Assembly (NCBI RefSeq): GCF_031954525.1
Contig: NZ_CP134867.1
Coordinates: 4,154,001 to 4,218,000, forward strand
Source of the DNA: Dyella sp. BiH032
Lineage (GTDB): Bacteria; Pseudomonadota; Gammaproteobacteria; Xanthomonadales; Rhodanobacteraceae
DNA: 64,000 nt
Direction: 5' to 3'
The notes under the pieces are model-generated. The model ran no database searches, had not been told where the DNA came from, and saw nothing but the letters and a program-made list of their open reading frames with translations. Shown here piece after piece: positions 20,571-30,659 of the stretch. The position numbers and the translations under genes were made by a program. Positions within the stretch are counted from its first letter, which is position 1, and every line of letters starts with the position of its first letter.

Positions 20571-22268
20571 ATGCGCCTCAGTCAATACCACCTGGCCACC
20601 GTCAAGGAAGTGCCCGCCGACGCCGAGATCGCCAGTCATCAGCTGATGCTGCGCACCGGCATGATCCGCAAGCTCGCCGCCGGCCTGTACACCTGGGCGC
20701 CGCTGGGCCTGCGCGTGATGCGCAAGGTGGAGAACGTGGTGCGCGAAGAAATGGACCGCGCCGGCGCGATCGAAATGCTCATGCCGACCATCCAGCCGCG
20801 CGAGCTGTGGGAGGAAACCGGCCGCTGGGAGAAGTTCGGCGGACAGCTGCTGAAGATCCAGGACCGCAAGGAACAGGGCTTCTGCTATGCGCCCACGGCG
20901 GAGGAAGTGGTCACCGACTTCGCGCGCAACGAGCTGAAGAGCTACAAGCAGCTGCCGGTCAACTTCTACCAGATCCAGACCAAGTTCCGCGACGAGATCC
21001 GTCCGCGCTTCGGCGTGATGCGCGCGCGCGAGTTCGTGATGAAGGACGCCTATTCCTTCCACCTCACGCAGGAATCGCTGGGCGCGACCTACCAGGCGAT
21101 GTACGACGCCTATGCGCGCATCTTCACCCGCCTGGGCCTGAAGTTCCGCGCGGTGCAGGCCGATACCGGCGCCATCGGCGGCAACGCCAGCCACGAGTTC
21201 CAGGTGTTGGCCGACTCGGGCGAGGACGCGCTGGTGTTCTCCGACGGCTCCGATTACGCGGCCAATATCGAGAAAGCCGAAGCCCTGGCCCCCGCCACGG
21301 CGCGCCCCGCAGCGGCCGCCGAGCTCAAGCGCGTGGATACCCCCACGCAGAAGACCATCGAGGACGTCGCCGCATTCCTCAAGGTGGATCCGACGCAGTG
21401 TGTGAAGACCATCCTGGTCCAAGGTACCGACGGCCTGGTCGCGCTGTGCGTGCGCGGCGACCATGAAGTCAACGAGGTGAAGGCCGGCAAGCTGGCCGAA
21501 ATGCCCGGCGAATCGGTGCTGGCCTCCGAGGCCGAGATCCTTGCCGTCACCGGCACGCGTCCGGGCTTCATCGGTCCCGTCGGCCTGCCGGCGGAGATCC
21601 CGGTCATCGTCGACCGCAGTGCCGCGGTGCTTGCCGATTTCGTCTGCGGCGGCAACCAGGACGGCACCCACTACACCGGCGCCAACTGGGAGCGCGACGC
21701 ACGGATGACCCGCGTGGAAGACATCCGCAAGGTCGTGGAGGGCGATCCGTCGCCGGACGGCAAGGGAGCGCTGCGCATGGGCCGCGGCATCGAGGTCGGC
21801 CACGTGTTCCAGCTCGGCAGCAAGTATGCCGAGGCGCTGAAGGCCACCGTGCTGGATGAGAACGGCAAGGCGCAGGTCATGCTGATGGGCTGCTACGGCA
21901 TCGGCGTCAGCCGCATCGTCGCGGCTGCCATCGAGCAATGCCACGACGACGCCGGCATCATCTGGCCGGAGGCGATGGCACCCTGGCGCGTCGCTGTGTG
22001 CGTGATCAATCCCAAGGGCCTGCCCGAGGTAACTGCGGCGGCCGAGGGTCTGTATCGCGAGCTCCAGGATCGCGGTGTGGAAGTGGTGCTCGACGATCGC
22101 GGCCTGCGCCCCGGCGCGATGTTCGCGGACATGGAACTAATCGGCATCCCGCATCGCGTGGTGGTCAGCGAACGCGGCGTCGCCGCGGGAACGCTGGAGT
22201 ACCGCGCCCGTAACGCGGCAGAAAGCCGGGCGATCGACAGCGCGGAGCTGTTCGCCCTGTTGGGCTGA
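20571..22268 (+). CDS. proS: Prolyl-tRNA synthetase (bacterial type)
   Basis: A 565-residue class II synthetase that charges tRNA-Pro. Class II motif 2 is seen in [20 protein letters not shown] and motif 3 in [16 protein letters not shown]. The central insertion with [15 protein letters not shown] and KAGKLAEM is the INS editing domain that clears Ala-tRNA-Pro, typical of the bacterial type. The start [15 protein letters not shown] fits the family; eight upstream codons in frame are ignored. A hairpin terminator follows. Confidence 0.98.
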   Translation: MRLSQYHLATVKEVPADAEIASHQLMLRTGMIRKLAAGLYTWAPLGLRVMRKVENVVREEMDRAGAIEMLMPTIQPRELWEETGRWEKFGGQLLKIQDRKEQGFCYAPTAEEVVTDFARNELKSYKQLPVNFYQIQTKFRDEIRPRFGVMRAREFVMKDAYSFHLTQESLGATYQAMYDAYARIFTRLGLKFRAVQADTGAIGGNASHEFQVLADSGEDALVFSDGSDYAANIEKAEALAPATARPAAAAELKRVDTPTQKTIEDVAAFLKVDPTQCVKTILVQGTDGLVALCVRGDHEVNEVKAGKLAEMPGESVLASEAEILAVTGTRPGFIGPVGLPAEIPVIVDRSAAVLADFVCGGNQDGTHYTGANWERDARMTRVEDIRKVVEGDPSPDGKGALRMGRGIEVGHVFQLGSKYAEALKATVLDENGKAQVMLMGCYGIGVSRIVAAAIEQCHDDAGIIWPEAMAPWRVAVCVINPKGLPEVTAAAEGLYRELQDRGVEVVLDDRGLRPGAMFADMELIGIPHRVVVSERGVAAGTLEYRARNAAESRAIDSAELFALLG

Positions 22269-22290
22269 TCGACCCTCAATCGGGCTCCGA

Positions 22291-22317
22291 ACGGCCGCCT
22301 TGCGCGGCCGTTTTGCT
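22291..22317 (+). terminator. Rho-independent terminator of proS
   Basis: AACGGCCGC and GCGGCCGTT form a 9-bp stem with a five-base loop, followed by a short T-rich run. It lies 22 bases after the proS stop. Confidence 0.85.
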
Positions 22318-22506
22318 TTGGCGTTGCCATAGATCGGCGCCCATTTCGCCTCCGGATAAACGGCCCTGCCCAACCGGCCACACCGGACATGCCGGCCGAA
22401 GCGCGTTTTCTGCGAATTAATAACCTTGTTTAGTATTAATCAGCCCCAATGCGACGCAATAAATGTATCCACTGGGCGGCCCCAATACCCGGCATTAAGG
22501 CAGATT

Positions 22507-22536
22507 TTGACAATTTCGGCGCACATCATAGAGAAT
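22507..22536 (+). promoter_or_regulatory. Sigma-70 type promoter of the H-NS gene
   Basis: TTGACA at 22507-22512 matches the -35 consensus exactly. GAGAAT at 22531-22536 is a 4-of-6 -10 match at 18-base spacing. It lies about 80 bases before the ATG in an unusually AT-rich stretch (roughly 22410-22600), the kind of DNA H-NS proteins bind, so autoregulation is likely. Confidence 0.55.
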
Positions 22537-22616
22537 CACCGGCGCAATACGCCTTCGATGGCACCCACTAAAACAACATAATGCTCGTTTAATGGCTCAT
22601 CGCTCCGGGAGTAGTC

Positions 22617-22943
22617 ATGGCTGTCGATATCAAGAATCTCAACCATAATCAGCTCAACGACCTCATCGCCAAGGCGCAGCAGCGCCAGACCGAGCTGCGC
22701 AAGGACAAGGTCGCCAAGCTCCGCGAAAAGATCCACGCCCTGATCAAGGCCGAAGGCTTCGCCTTCGAAGACGTGTTCGGCCAGGGCCGCGCCGGCAAGG
22801 TGCGCAAGACCGGCGGCATCGTCCCGCCGAAGTACCGCAACCCCGCCGACCCGGAACAGACCTGGTCCGGCCGCGGCAAGCGCCCGCGCTGGTTCAACGA
22901 CGCGCTGAAGGCAGGCAAGAAGGAAAAGGATCTGGCGATCTGA
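22617..22943 (+). CDS. H-NS family nucleoid protein
   Basis: A 108-residue H-NS family protein. An N-terminal coiled-coil oligomerisation helix (NQLNDLIAKAQQRQTELRKD, continuing to about residue 50) is joined by a flexible linker to a C-terminal DNA-binding motif with the core TWSGRGKRPRWF. Such proteins bind AT-rich DNA and silence transferred genes. This short form resembles the H-NS-like proteins of xanthomonads and beta-proteobacteria. It has its own promoter and a strong terminator. Confidence 0.92.
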   Translation: MAVDIKNLNHNQLNDLIAKAQQRQTELRKDKVAKLREKIHALIKAEGFAFEDVFGQGRAGKVRKTGGIVPPKYRNPADPEQTWSGRGKRPRWFNDALKAGKKEKDLAI

Positions 22944-22966
22944 TTTCGCCCGACACTCCGACATGG

Positions 22967-23000
22967 GAAACGCCGGCTTCGTGCCGGCGTTTTCTTTTTT
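22967..23000 (+). terminator. Rho-independent terminator of the H-NS gene
   Basis: GAAACGCCGGC and GCCGGCGTTTTC form the stem, followed by TTTTTT. It starts about 25 bases after the stop codon. Confidence 0.9.
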
Positions 23001-23382
23001 GCGGTAAGAGGTGGGGCGGGTGTGAGAGGTATGCGGCCAGGTGTTCGGAGTCTTCCCTGATTGCAATATCATGCATTCGCCCGGCGATTTCGCTGCCTCA
23101 CTGGGTTCGACCTGCCGTTCGCTGTTAAAGGCAAAGATAGGCGCGTGCTTTTGCCCTCATCGCATTTGGCATCCGCCGTGAGTGGGCAATAGCAAAGGGC
23201 TTGAGTTATCTCAGCGTCGTTGGTGGGAATTTTTGGTTGGTGTGTGGGTAATGGCGCGGGGGATTCCTGCGCGGAAGGCGGAGCTGATTGGCGCAACGGT
23301 GGCAACCTTCGTGGGTCTAGCACGCGCGGATTGGTACGCTCGTCGGCTAACTAAGATGGCGGTTTCGCTCTTGATACGTTTT
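23001..23382. other. Intergenic stretch before repeat copy D; no gene seen
   Basis: About 380 bases of lower GC than the surroundings. Short frames exist, but none shows a recognisable protein pattern and one of them reads straight into the repeat. I see no regulatory motif that I can name. Confidence 0.5.
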
Positions 23383-23952
23383 CGCGAGCACCCGCCCCTC
23401 ATCCCGCCTTCTCCCCGGAGGGGAGAAGGCGAAGTGAGGTACTGAGGCGAGAAAAAAAAGCCGCAACGCTCAACGAGCGAGCTTTTGCTTTTCCCGGGTT
23501 CCCTTCGCGGCGGTGAGGGCTGGACGATCAGGCCGCCGCAGGCGGGCGGGGACAGGACGTCCCCGCCTTTTTGATCAGGGCATGGATGCCCTGTCAAAAA
23601 GCCCGGCCAGCCCTCAACGCACCCGTAGCAGCGAAGGCTGCGGAGGGCGCCGCGCAGGGTGCCTTTTCTTCTTGGTTACTTCTTCTTTGGGCAAGCAAAG
23701 AAGAAGTAACTCGCTCTCCGGCAGGAGAGCGAAACCCTCGCCCTTCGGGCGAGACCAGACCGGCGACCACTTCGCGACAACCGAGCGAAACCGCCTCTGG
23801 ATGCCTCGCTACGCTCGCCCCTTCGGGGCCGCCCTGCGAACGCTCTCCGCGCTACGCGCTCCATCCGGCCTACGCCGAAATGACGAGGATGGAAGGCCGA
23901 AGCGATCATCAGCGCCCGACGTTGGGGTTCGTGGACTCACCCAAACCTACGC
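23383..23952 (+). repeat. Large hairpin-rich intergenic repeat, copy D with tail
   Basis: Forward copy starting with GCGAGCACCCGCCCCTCAT. The long hairpin at 23675-23710 has the full 15-bp stem GTTACTTCTTCTTTG and loop GGCAAG, as in copy A. The tail to 23952 carries GAAATGACGAGGATGG and a degraded GTTGGGGTTCGTGGAC motif. The region between 23800 and 24060 contains further degenerate repeat-like sequence. It lies between the convergent H-NS gene and the ThrE-like gene. Confidence 0.85.
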
Positions 23953-24151
23953 CGCTCGCCCCTTCGCGGCCCCTGCGAGCCTTCTCCGCGCATCGCGCCC
24001 TGCCCGATCTGCGCCAGAACAACGAGGAATGAGAGAGCAAGGTCAGAAACACGCGCCAACCAGGACCGCGAATGCTCCCCCTAACCTAAGCCAACCCCAC
24101 ACCAGTCGCCGCAACCCACCACACGGCCTCCCGCCAAAACCCAACCCACAC

Positions 24152-25462
24152 TCAAAGCGACCGCCGCGGCGCCACCAACAAATCCCCAAACAACAACCCC
24201 GCCACCAGCGAAATCAACAACGTCACCAACAACACCCCCGTATCGAACCCCAGCACCGTATCCCTCTCCAGCAGATACGACACACTGCGGAAACCGACAC
24301 TCCCGGGCACCAGCAAAATGATCCCCGGCTCCCTCACCACCGCCCCCGGGCGATGCGCGAACCGCGCGTACACATTCGCCAGCGCCCCAAGCAGGAAGCC
24401 GCCGAGGAACACACCGAACGGCGCGGCCGGGAGCGCCCCGGAGATCAAGCCGCCCCAGCGCGTGGACACGTAACCCACCACCACCGCGGCCATCACCACC
24501 GGCCAATCGCGCCGCGCGGCGCGGAACGCCATGGCGAAGGCGATCGCCGCCACCATCAGCGCGGGAACCTCCGTCCAGGAAGGCAGCGGAGGCAGCGCGA
24601 AATCCCGCGGATAAATGCCGAACGCGGCGCAGAGCTGCGCCCCGGCCACGGTGCCGAAGGTGAGCTTGAGCAGGGTAGCCAGCGCCCCGCCCATTCGCGC
24701 CACACCCGCGACCAAGTGCTGGCTGGAGATCTCGCGCACACTGGTGGTGAGGGCCATGCCGGGCATCAGCATGATCAGCCCTGCCAGGATCACCGACTTG
24801 ATCGCCAACGGCACCACCAGCGCGCTCACCAGGATCGCGAAGATGGTGCCCACCAGCGCGCAGATCGCTTCGCTCGCCACGGCCAGGCGCGGGCGCGTGG
24901 CCGAGAGCACGGTGATGGTGCCGATCATCAGGCCGATCACCGCCGTCGTCAGCAGGTCCGCCCAAGAGCTGTGCAACAGCAGCGACACCACGCTCGCCGC
25001 CGCCAGGCCGTAGCTGGCGATCACGCCGGCCTGTGCGCGCCGCGTGTCCGGCTTGCCCAGGTCGCGCAGCAGGCGGAAACCGTCGCGCAATTCCATCTGC
25101 CCGGCGATCACCTGGTCGGCGATCAGGTCGGCCTGGCACAAGCGCGCCAGGTTCACGTCACCCGGGGGCAGACGCATCACCTGGGTGACCTGGGCGACGC
25201 CATCCTCGCCCTGCGTCAGGTCGGAGAAGGAAATGATGATCGCGGTCGGGCTGGACCACACTTCCGCCGCCAGCCCCAGCCGCAGCGCCGAGCCGGCGAT
25301 CGCCATCTCCAGGCGCGGCGCGGACGTGCCGTACTGGTGCAGGCGCCGGGCCAGTTCCACCAGGAAGGCGATACGTGTATTCAGCGCCGCGGTGGCGAAC
25401 TGATGGGGGGCCGGCTGAGTCGGCGAAGCGAAGCCGGTCGGCGATGGGGTCGGGAAGCTCAT
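24152..25462 (-). CDS. ThrE-type threonine/serine exporter family membrane protein
   Basis: A 436-residue protein of the DUF1212 plus DUF3815 arrangement. The N-terminal half starts with ARRLHQYGTSAPRLEMAI, the conserved active segment of ThrE-like proteins. It is followed by about ten hydrophobic helices, with LIMLMPGMALTTSVREI and PGIILLVPGSVGFRSVSYLL as family landmarks in the two halves. Such proteins export threonine and serine in actinobacteria; activity here is inferred from the family. One chain carries both halves, while many proteobacteria split them. Confidence 0.85.
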   Translation of the reverse strand: MSFPTPSPTGFASPTQPAPHQFATAALNTRIAFLVELARRLHQYGTSAPRLEMAIAGSALRLGLAAEVWSSPTAIIISFSDLTQGEDGVAQVTQVMRLPPGDVNLARLCQADLIADQVIAGQMELRDGFRLLRDLGKPDTRRAQAGVIASYGLAAASVVSLLLHSSWADLLTTAVIGLMIGTITVLSATRPRLAVASEAICALVGTIFAILVSALVVPLAIKSVILAGLIMLMPGMALTTSVREISSQHLVAGVARMGGALATLLKLTFGTVAGAQLCAAFGIYPRDFALPPLPSWTEVPALMVAAIAFAMAFRAARRDWPVVMAAVVVGYVSTRWGGLISGALPAAPFGVFLGGFLLGALANVYARFAHRPGAVVREPGIILLVPGSVGFRSVSYLLERDTVLGFDTGVLLVTLLISLVAGLLFGDLLVAPRRSL

Positions 25463-25522
25463 GGCGCATTCTTACCCGGAAGCTGCGGGCTTGAATACGT
25501 TTGGCCGTCCGAACGACGGAAC

Positions 25523-25882
25523 TCACCACGCAAGATGGCAGACGCTGCCGACGCCTCCTACCGCCCAGCCCACGGCGAGGGCAGCCACCGACGCCCCGGC
25601 CAGCCAGGCCATGCGTCTGGCCCAGCTTCCCCGCGCGGCCTCGGGCAGAACGGTGGCGGCGGCGATGCAGCCGGCCAACACGACCAGCACGGCCGGCCAG
25701 GCGTACATGGCGGATACCACCCACAGAAAGAACGGCCAACCGAACAGGCTGCCGTTCTCGCGCAGGCAGGCGCCCAAGCTGCCGCCGAACAAGAAAGCGT
25801 AGAACAGCAGCGCCGGCCAGGCGAACGCGTACAGGAAGCGCCCGCACCAGCGAAGCGCCCTTGCTGCCCTGGAGTCATTCAT
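25523..25882 (-). CDS. Hypothetical small membrane protein after nfeD
   Basis: A 119-residue protein with three or four hydrophobic helices (FLYAFAWPALLFYAFLFGGS, FFLWVVSAMYAWPAVLVVLA, MAWLAGASVAALAVGWAV). No family is recognised. Its ATG overlaps the stop codon of nfeD, so it is probably translated with it and may work with the SPFH/NfeD pair. Predicted only from the frame, overlap and hydrophobicity. Confidence 0.6.
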   Translation of the reverse strand: MNDSRAARALRWCGRFLYAFAWPALLFYAFLFGGSLGACLRENGSLFGWPFFLWVVSAMYAWPAVLVVLAGCIAAATVLPEAARGSWARRMAWLAGASVAALAVGWAVGGVGSVCHLAW

Positions 25883-26328
25883 GCCGCGGGCTTGACCCGC
25901 AGGGTGTTGCCGTCCACGGCCACGACTTCGACCGTCGTCCCCACCGGCAGGTCCGGCCCGCTGACCAGCCACAGGCCGTCGCCTACGCGTGCCTTGCCGC
26001 GACCGTTGACGATGGCCTCGGCCAGCACGTAGCGCTGGCCGATGTTCTGCTCGCCGCGACGGTTGAGTCGCGGTTCGTCCCCGTCCTCGCGCTGCAGGCG
26101 CGGCCGCAGCAGGTACCAGTAGGCCGCGCAGGAGAGAAACGCCAGCACCACGAAGGCGACCGCCTGGGCGATCACCGACAACCCTGGCACCAGCAGCGTG
26201 AGCAGTCCGGTGGCCGCTGCACCCAGGCCGATCCACAGCATGAAATAACCCGGCAGCAGCACCTCCGCGCCGATCAGCAGCAGGGCGAGGATCCACCACA
26301 GGTAATGCGTTGCGACGTCAGCGAACAT
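25879..26328 (-). CDS. NfeD family membrane protein
   Basis: A 149-residue short NfeD protein. Two or three N-terminal transmembrane helices (LWWILALLLIGAEVLLPGYF, then LVPGLSVIAQAVAFVVLAFL) are followed by a C-terminal OB-fold beta domain (GQRYVLAEAIVNGRGKARVG to VVAVDGNTLRVKP). NfeD proteins pair with SPFH/stomatin proteins in the inner membrane; the gene follows the SPFH gene by 19 bases. The role is probably membrane-domain organisation or quality control. Confidence 0.9.
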   Translation of the reverse strand: MFADVATHYLWWILALLLIGAEVLLPGYFMLWIGLGAAATGLLTLLVPGLSVIAQAVAFVVLAFLSCAAYWYLLRPRLQREDGDEPRLNRRGEQNIGQRYVLAEAIVNGRGKARVGDGLWLVSGPDLPVGTTVEVVAVDGNTLRVKPAA

Positions 26329-26347
26329 GCGTCCCCCTTGCGCCGCG

Positions 26348-27298
26348 TCAGACCGGCGGCGTGCGGCGCGCGACCGCGTTCTTGTCCTGTTGCTGGCCCA
26401 GCGATTCCTTGGCCAGCTCCGCGATGCCCGCCAGCGAGCCGATGATGCCGGTGGCCTCCACCGGCAGCAGCAGCATTTTCTGGTTGGGCGAATGCGCCAT
26501 TTCCTTCAGCGCTTCGACGTACTTGTTGGCGACGAAGTAATTGAGCGCATTGACGTCGCCGCTGGCGATCGCGTCCGACACCAGCTTGGTGGCCTGCGCC
26601 TCGGCCTCGGCCAGGCGGATGCGCGCCTCGGCTTCGCGGAACGCGGCTTCCTTCTTGCCGTCCGCGGCGAGAATCGCCGACTGCTTTTCGCCGTCGGCCT
26701 TCAGGATCGCCGCCTGGCGCAGGCCTTCGGCCTCGAGGATCTGTGCGCGCTTCTCGCGCTCGGCCTTCATCTGGCGTGCCATCGAATCGACCAGATCGCG
26801 CGGCGGCGCGATGTCCTTGATCTCGATGCGGTTGACCTTGACGCCCCACGGATGCGTCGCCTCGTCCACCACGCGCAGCAGCTGCGCATTGATCGCATCG
26901 CGTTGGCTCAACGACTCGTCGAGATCCATCGAGCCGAGTACGGTGCGGATATTGGTCATCACCAGCGCCAGCGCCGCCTGCTCCAGGTTGGCCACCTCGT
27001 AGGCCGCCTTGGCCGCGTCCAGCACCTGGTAGAACACCACGCCGTCCACGCGCACCACGGCGTTGTCCTTGGTAATCACGTCCTGCGAGGGTACGTCCAG
27101 CACCTGCTCCATCATGTTCATCTTGCGGCCGATGCCGTAGATGAAGGGGATCAGGAAATGCAGCCCGGGAGTGAGGGTGCGCGTGTACTTGCCGAAGCGC
27201 TCCACCGTCCATTCGTAGCCCTGCGGCACGATGCGCACCAGCTTGGCGATCACGATGATCGCGACGATCACCACCACTAGAGCTAAAAGCGATCCCAT
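26348..27298 (-). CDS. SPFH/stomatin family protein (QmcA-like)
   Basis: A 316-residue protein with an N-terminal membrane anchor ([20 protein letters not shown]) and a band-7/SPFH domain beginning [19 protein letters not shown]. Conserved segments are [19 protein letters not shown] and [17 protein letters not shown] long charged coiled coil follows (repeats of Ala-Glu-Gly/Arg around residues 180-240). QmcA-like proteins form large membrane cages and associate with FtsH and NfeD. First gene of the SPFH-nfeD-small membrane protein string. Confidence 0.92.
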   Translation of the reverse strand: MGSLLALVVVIVAIIVIAKLVRIVPQGYEWTVERFGKYTRTLTPGLHFLIPFIYGIGRKMNMMEQVLDVPSQDVITKDNAVVRVDGVVFYQVLDAAKAAYEVANLEQAALALVMTNIRTVLGSMDLDESLSQRDAINAQLLRVVDEATHPWGVKVNRIEIKDIAPPRDLVDSMARQMKAEREKRAQILEAEGLRQAAILKADGEKQSAILAADGKKEAAFREAEARIRLAEAEAQATKLVSDAIASGDVNALNYFVANKYVEALKEMAHSPNQKMLLLPVEATGIIGSLAGIAELAKESLGQQQDKNAVARRTPPV

Positions 27299-27403
27299 GG
27301 CCTGACTCCTTTCCTTGATGATGGCGCGGAGTATAGGCGAGGCCGGCGAAGGGGGCGGTTACGTTATGACGTCACACGCGCAAGGGTGCATCCCGCGCCG
27401 GCT

Positions 27404-28786
27404 TCAGGCCAGCTTGAGCGGCAACAGCAGGCTCACGCGCAAGCCGCCCTGCTCCCGGTTGGCCAGCGTGATGCGGCCGCCGTGCGCCTCGACGATCTCG
27501 CGCGCCAGCGCCAGGCCCAGGCCGGTGCCGGAACGCTTGGTGGAATAGAACGGCAGCAGCGCCTGCGCCAGCACGGTCTCGCTCATGCCGGGGCCGCGGT
27601 CAGCCACCTCGATGCGCAAGTCGCGCCCGATCACTGCCAGCGAGAGCGTGACCTCGTCGTCCGGCCCGCCGGACTCGTGGGCGTTCTTCACCAGGTTGAT
27701 CAGCACCTGCTCGATCTGCGCGGCATCGAACCAGCCCGGCTGCTCCGGCACGCCGCCCACGAGGCGGAAGACGCAGTGCAGCGCGAGACTGTCCAGGAAC
27801 GGTTGCCATTGGATAGGCACCGGCTGCGGCGCCGGCAACTTGGCGAAATTGGCATAGCCGGCGATGAAGCCATGCAGATGCCGAGCGCGTTCCCCGATGG
27901 TGGCGAACACGCCGGGCAGGCGTTCGGTCTGTCCGCGCCGCGCCAGCTCCGCGCCCGAATGCGCAAGCGAGGAAATCGGCGCGAGGGAGTTGTTGAGCTC
28001 GTGGCTGATCACGCGGATCACGCGTTTCCAGGTCGCCACTTCCTGCCGCGACAGCTCGCGCGTCATGCGGCGGAACAGCTGCAGCCGATGCGGCCGGCCC
28101 TGCAGGCGGAAGCTGCGCTGCGAGAGATGGAAGGTTTCCTCGCTACCCTCCATCTCCACCGTGAGCAGAGCGTCCTCGCCGCCCTGCACCGCGCGGCGCA
28201 GCGGCTCGGGCGCATCCTGCAGCAGCTCCAGGAAATCCAGGCCGTGCAGCGAGCGCCCTTCGTTGAACAGATGGCGCGCAGCGATGTTGGCGTAAGTGAC
28301 GCGTCCACTCGTGTCGGTGAGCACCAACGCCACCGGTGTGTTCTGCACGACCGTGTCCAGCAGCAGCTCGCGCTGCGCCAGGTTCTGGCGTTGCTCGCGC
28401 AGCGTCTGGCCCAGGGCGTTGTGCATGCGGATCAGCTCGCCGAGCTCGTCGTTGCGCGTGGCGGCGATGGAGAAGCTGAAATCGCCATCGCGATAGCTGG
28501 CGACCGCGCCTTCCAGGGCGCGCAGCAGCCGGCTCAGCGGGTCCATCACGATGCCCGCCAGCCAGATGGACAGCGGAATCGCGATCGCCGCGCTGAAGGC
28601 CAGCCCACCCCACACGCCCATGTGCGCCGGCGGCTGCACGGACACGCCCAGATCGTGCTTCATCCATTGCAGCAGCTGCGGCAACGGCCATTGCGTGATG
28701 CCGATGTAGATCGCCGCGCCAGACACGTAGGCCAGGCACAGCAGCAGCGAAAGCCGCGTCTGCAGGCTGTTGAGGCGACGCGGCAC
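27404..28786 (-). CDS. Membrane sensor histidine kinase of the exporter locus
   Basis: A 460-residue kinase. Two transmembrane helices (about residues 10-30 and 60-80) flank a short periplasmic loop; then come a HAMP-like segment, a PAS domain (LLLDTVVQNTPVALVLTD, residues 142-200) and a dimerisation helix with the phospho-accepting His near residue 262 (VISHELNNSLAPISS). The ATPase domain has an N box (INLVKNAHES), DRGPGMS and GTGLGLALARE. It resembles NtrY-type kinases. The GTG start abuts the stop of a small exported protein. It is inferred to phosphorylate the NtrC-type regulator two genes upstream. Confidence 0.9.
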   Translation of the reverse strand: MPRRLNSLQTRLSLLLCLAYVSGAAIYIGITQWPLPQLLQWMKHDLGVSVQPPAHMGVWGGLAFSAAIAIPLSIWLAGIVMDPLSRLLRALEGAVASYRDGDFSFSIAATRNDELGELIRMHNALGQTLREQRQNLAQRELLLDTVVQNTPVALVLTDTSGRVTYANIAARHLFNEGRSLHGLDFLELLQDAPEPLRRAVQGGEDALLTVEMEGSEETFHLSQRSFRLQGRPHRLQLFRRMTRELSRQEVATWKRVIRVISHELNNSLAPISSLAHSGAELARRGQTERLPGVFATIGERARHLHGFIAGYANFAKLPAPQPVPIQWQPFLDSLALHCVFRLVGGVPEQPGWFDAAQIEQVLINLVKNAHESGGPDDEVTLSLAVIGRDLRIEVADRGPGMSETVLAQALLPFYSTKRSGTGLGLALAREIVEAHGGRITLANREQGGLRVSLLLPLKLA

Positions 28787-29113
28787 TCAGAAACCCTGAC
28801 CAGGACGCGGCGGCGGCGCCTGACGGCAGGTGGAGGCCGTGGGATTGGCTTCGCAGATGTTGTCGGGACGGCCGTAGCGGCGCTTAGGCGAAGTGACCTG
28901 GAAGCGCGGATCGGCCTTCTCGTCATCCTTGAAGCGGAAGGCGCTGTGGCTCTCGTGCGCCGTCGTCGCCGGACGGCTGCCATAGGCCGCGCCCGCGCTG
29001 GACGACGCCGCCGGCCGCTGCCAGCTGTCGCTCGCCGTCGGCGCGGATTGCGCGTGAACGGTGCCGGCCAGCAGAACCGCCGCCGTGACCGTGGACCTCA
29101 TCCATCGACGCAT
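28787..29113 (-). CDS. Small exported protein between regulator and kinase
   Basis: A 108-residue protein with a signal peptide (MRRWMRSTVTAAVLLAGTVH, cleavage near AQS). The mature part is Ser/Ala-rich, then FRFKDDEKADPRFQVTSPK, and ends with two Cys within a Pro-rich tail (DNICEANPTASTCRQAPPP). No family is recognised. It lies between the response regulator and its kinase on the same strand, with its stop directly adjacent to the kinase GTG start. A periplasmic accessory to the sensor is possible but unproven. Confidence 0.65.
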   Translation of the reverse strand: MRRWMRSTVTAAVLLAGTVHAQSAPTASDSWQRPAASSSAGAAYGSRPATTAHESHSAFRFKDDEKADPRFQVTSPKRRYGRPDNICEANPTASTCRQAPPPRPGQGF

Positions 29114-29242
29114 GATCGTTCCCCAGGCTCGTCCGGATCGCGGCATCTTGATATGCGCACGCTGCGCCGGGCAACCATCTTTAGGCATGGCACAGCGCAC
29201 CTTGCCCCTTTTTGCCCATCCCCGCGCCGGGGCTGGCGCCGC

Positions 29243-30586
<1,344 letters not shown>

Positions 30587-30659
30587 GTGGCTCTTGGGCA
30601 TGCCGGAATGGATGCATCCTGCCGGCAAAACGTTGCAATGACCATTGGCCTACCCGGGC

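Noticed and set aside
23182..23445. 87-codon frame upstream of repeat copy D
   Set aside because: It runs into the repeat and translates its hairpins; there is no ribosome site and no family resemblance.
24081..25139. 352-codon minus-strand frame overlapping the ThrE-like gene in another phase
   Set aside because: Gly/Arg/Ala-rich translation without hydrophobic helices; the overlapping frame encodes a clear membrane protein family.
29183..29210. TGGCAC...TTGCC considered as a second sigma-54 promoter
   Set aside because: The spacing between the two elements is eight bases instead of five, and it points away from the genes of the locus.
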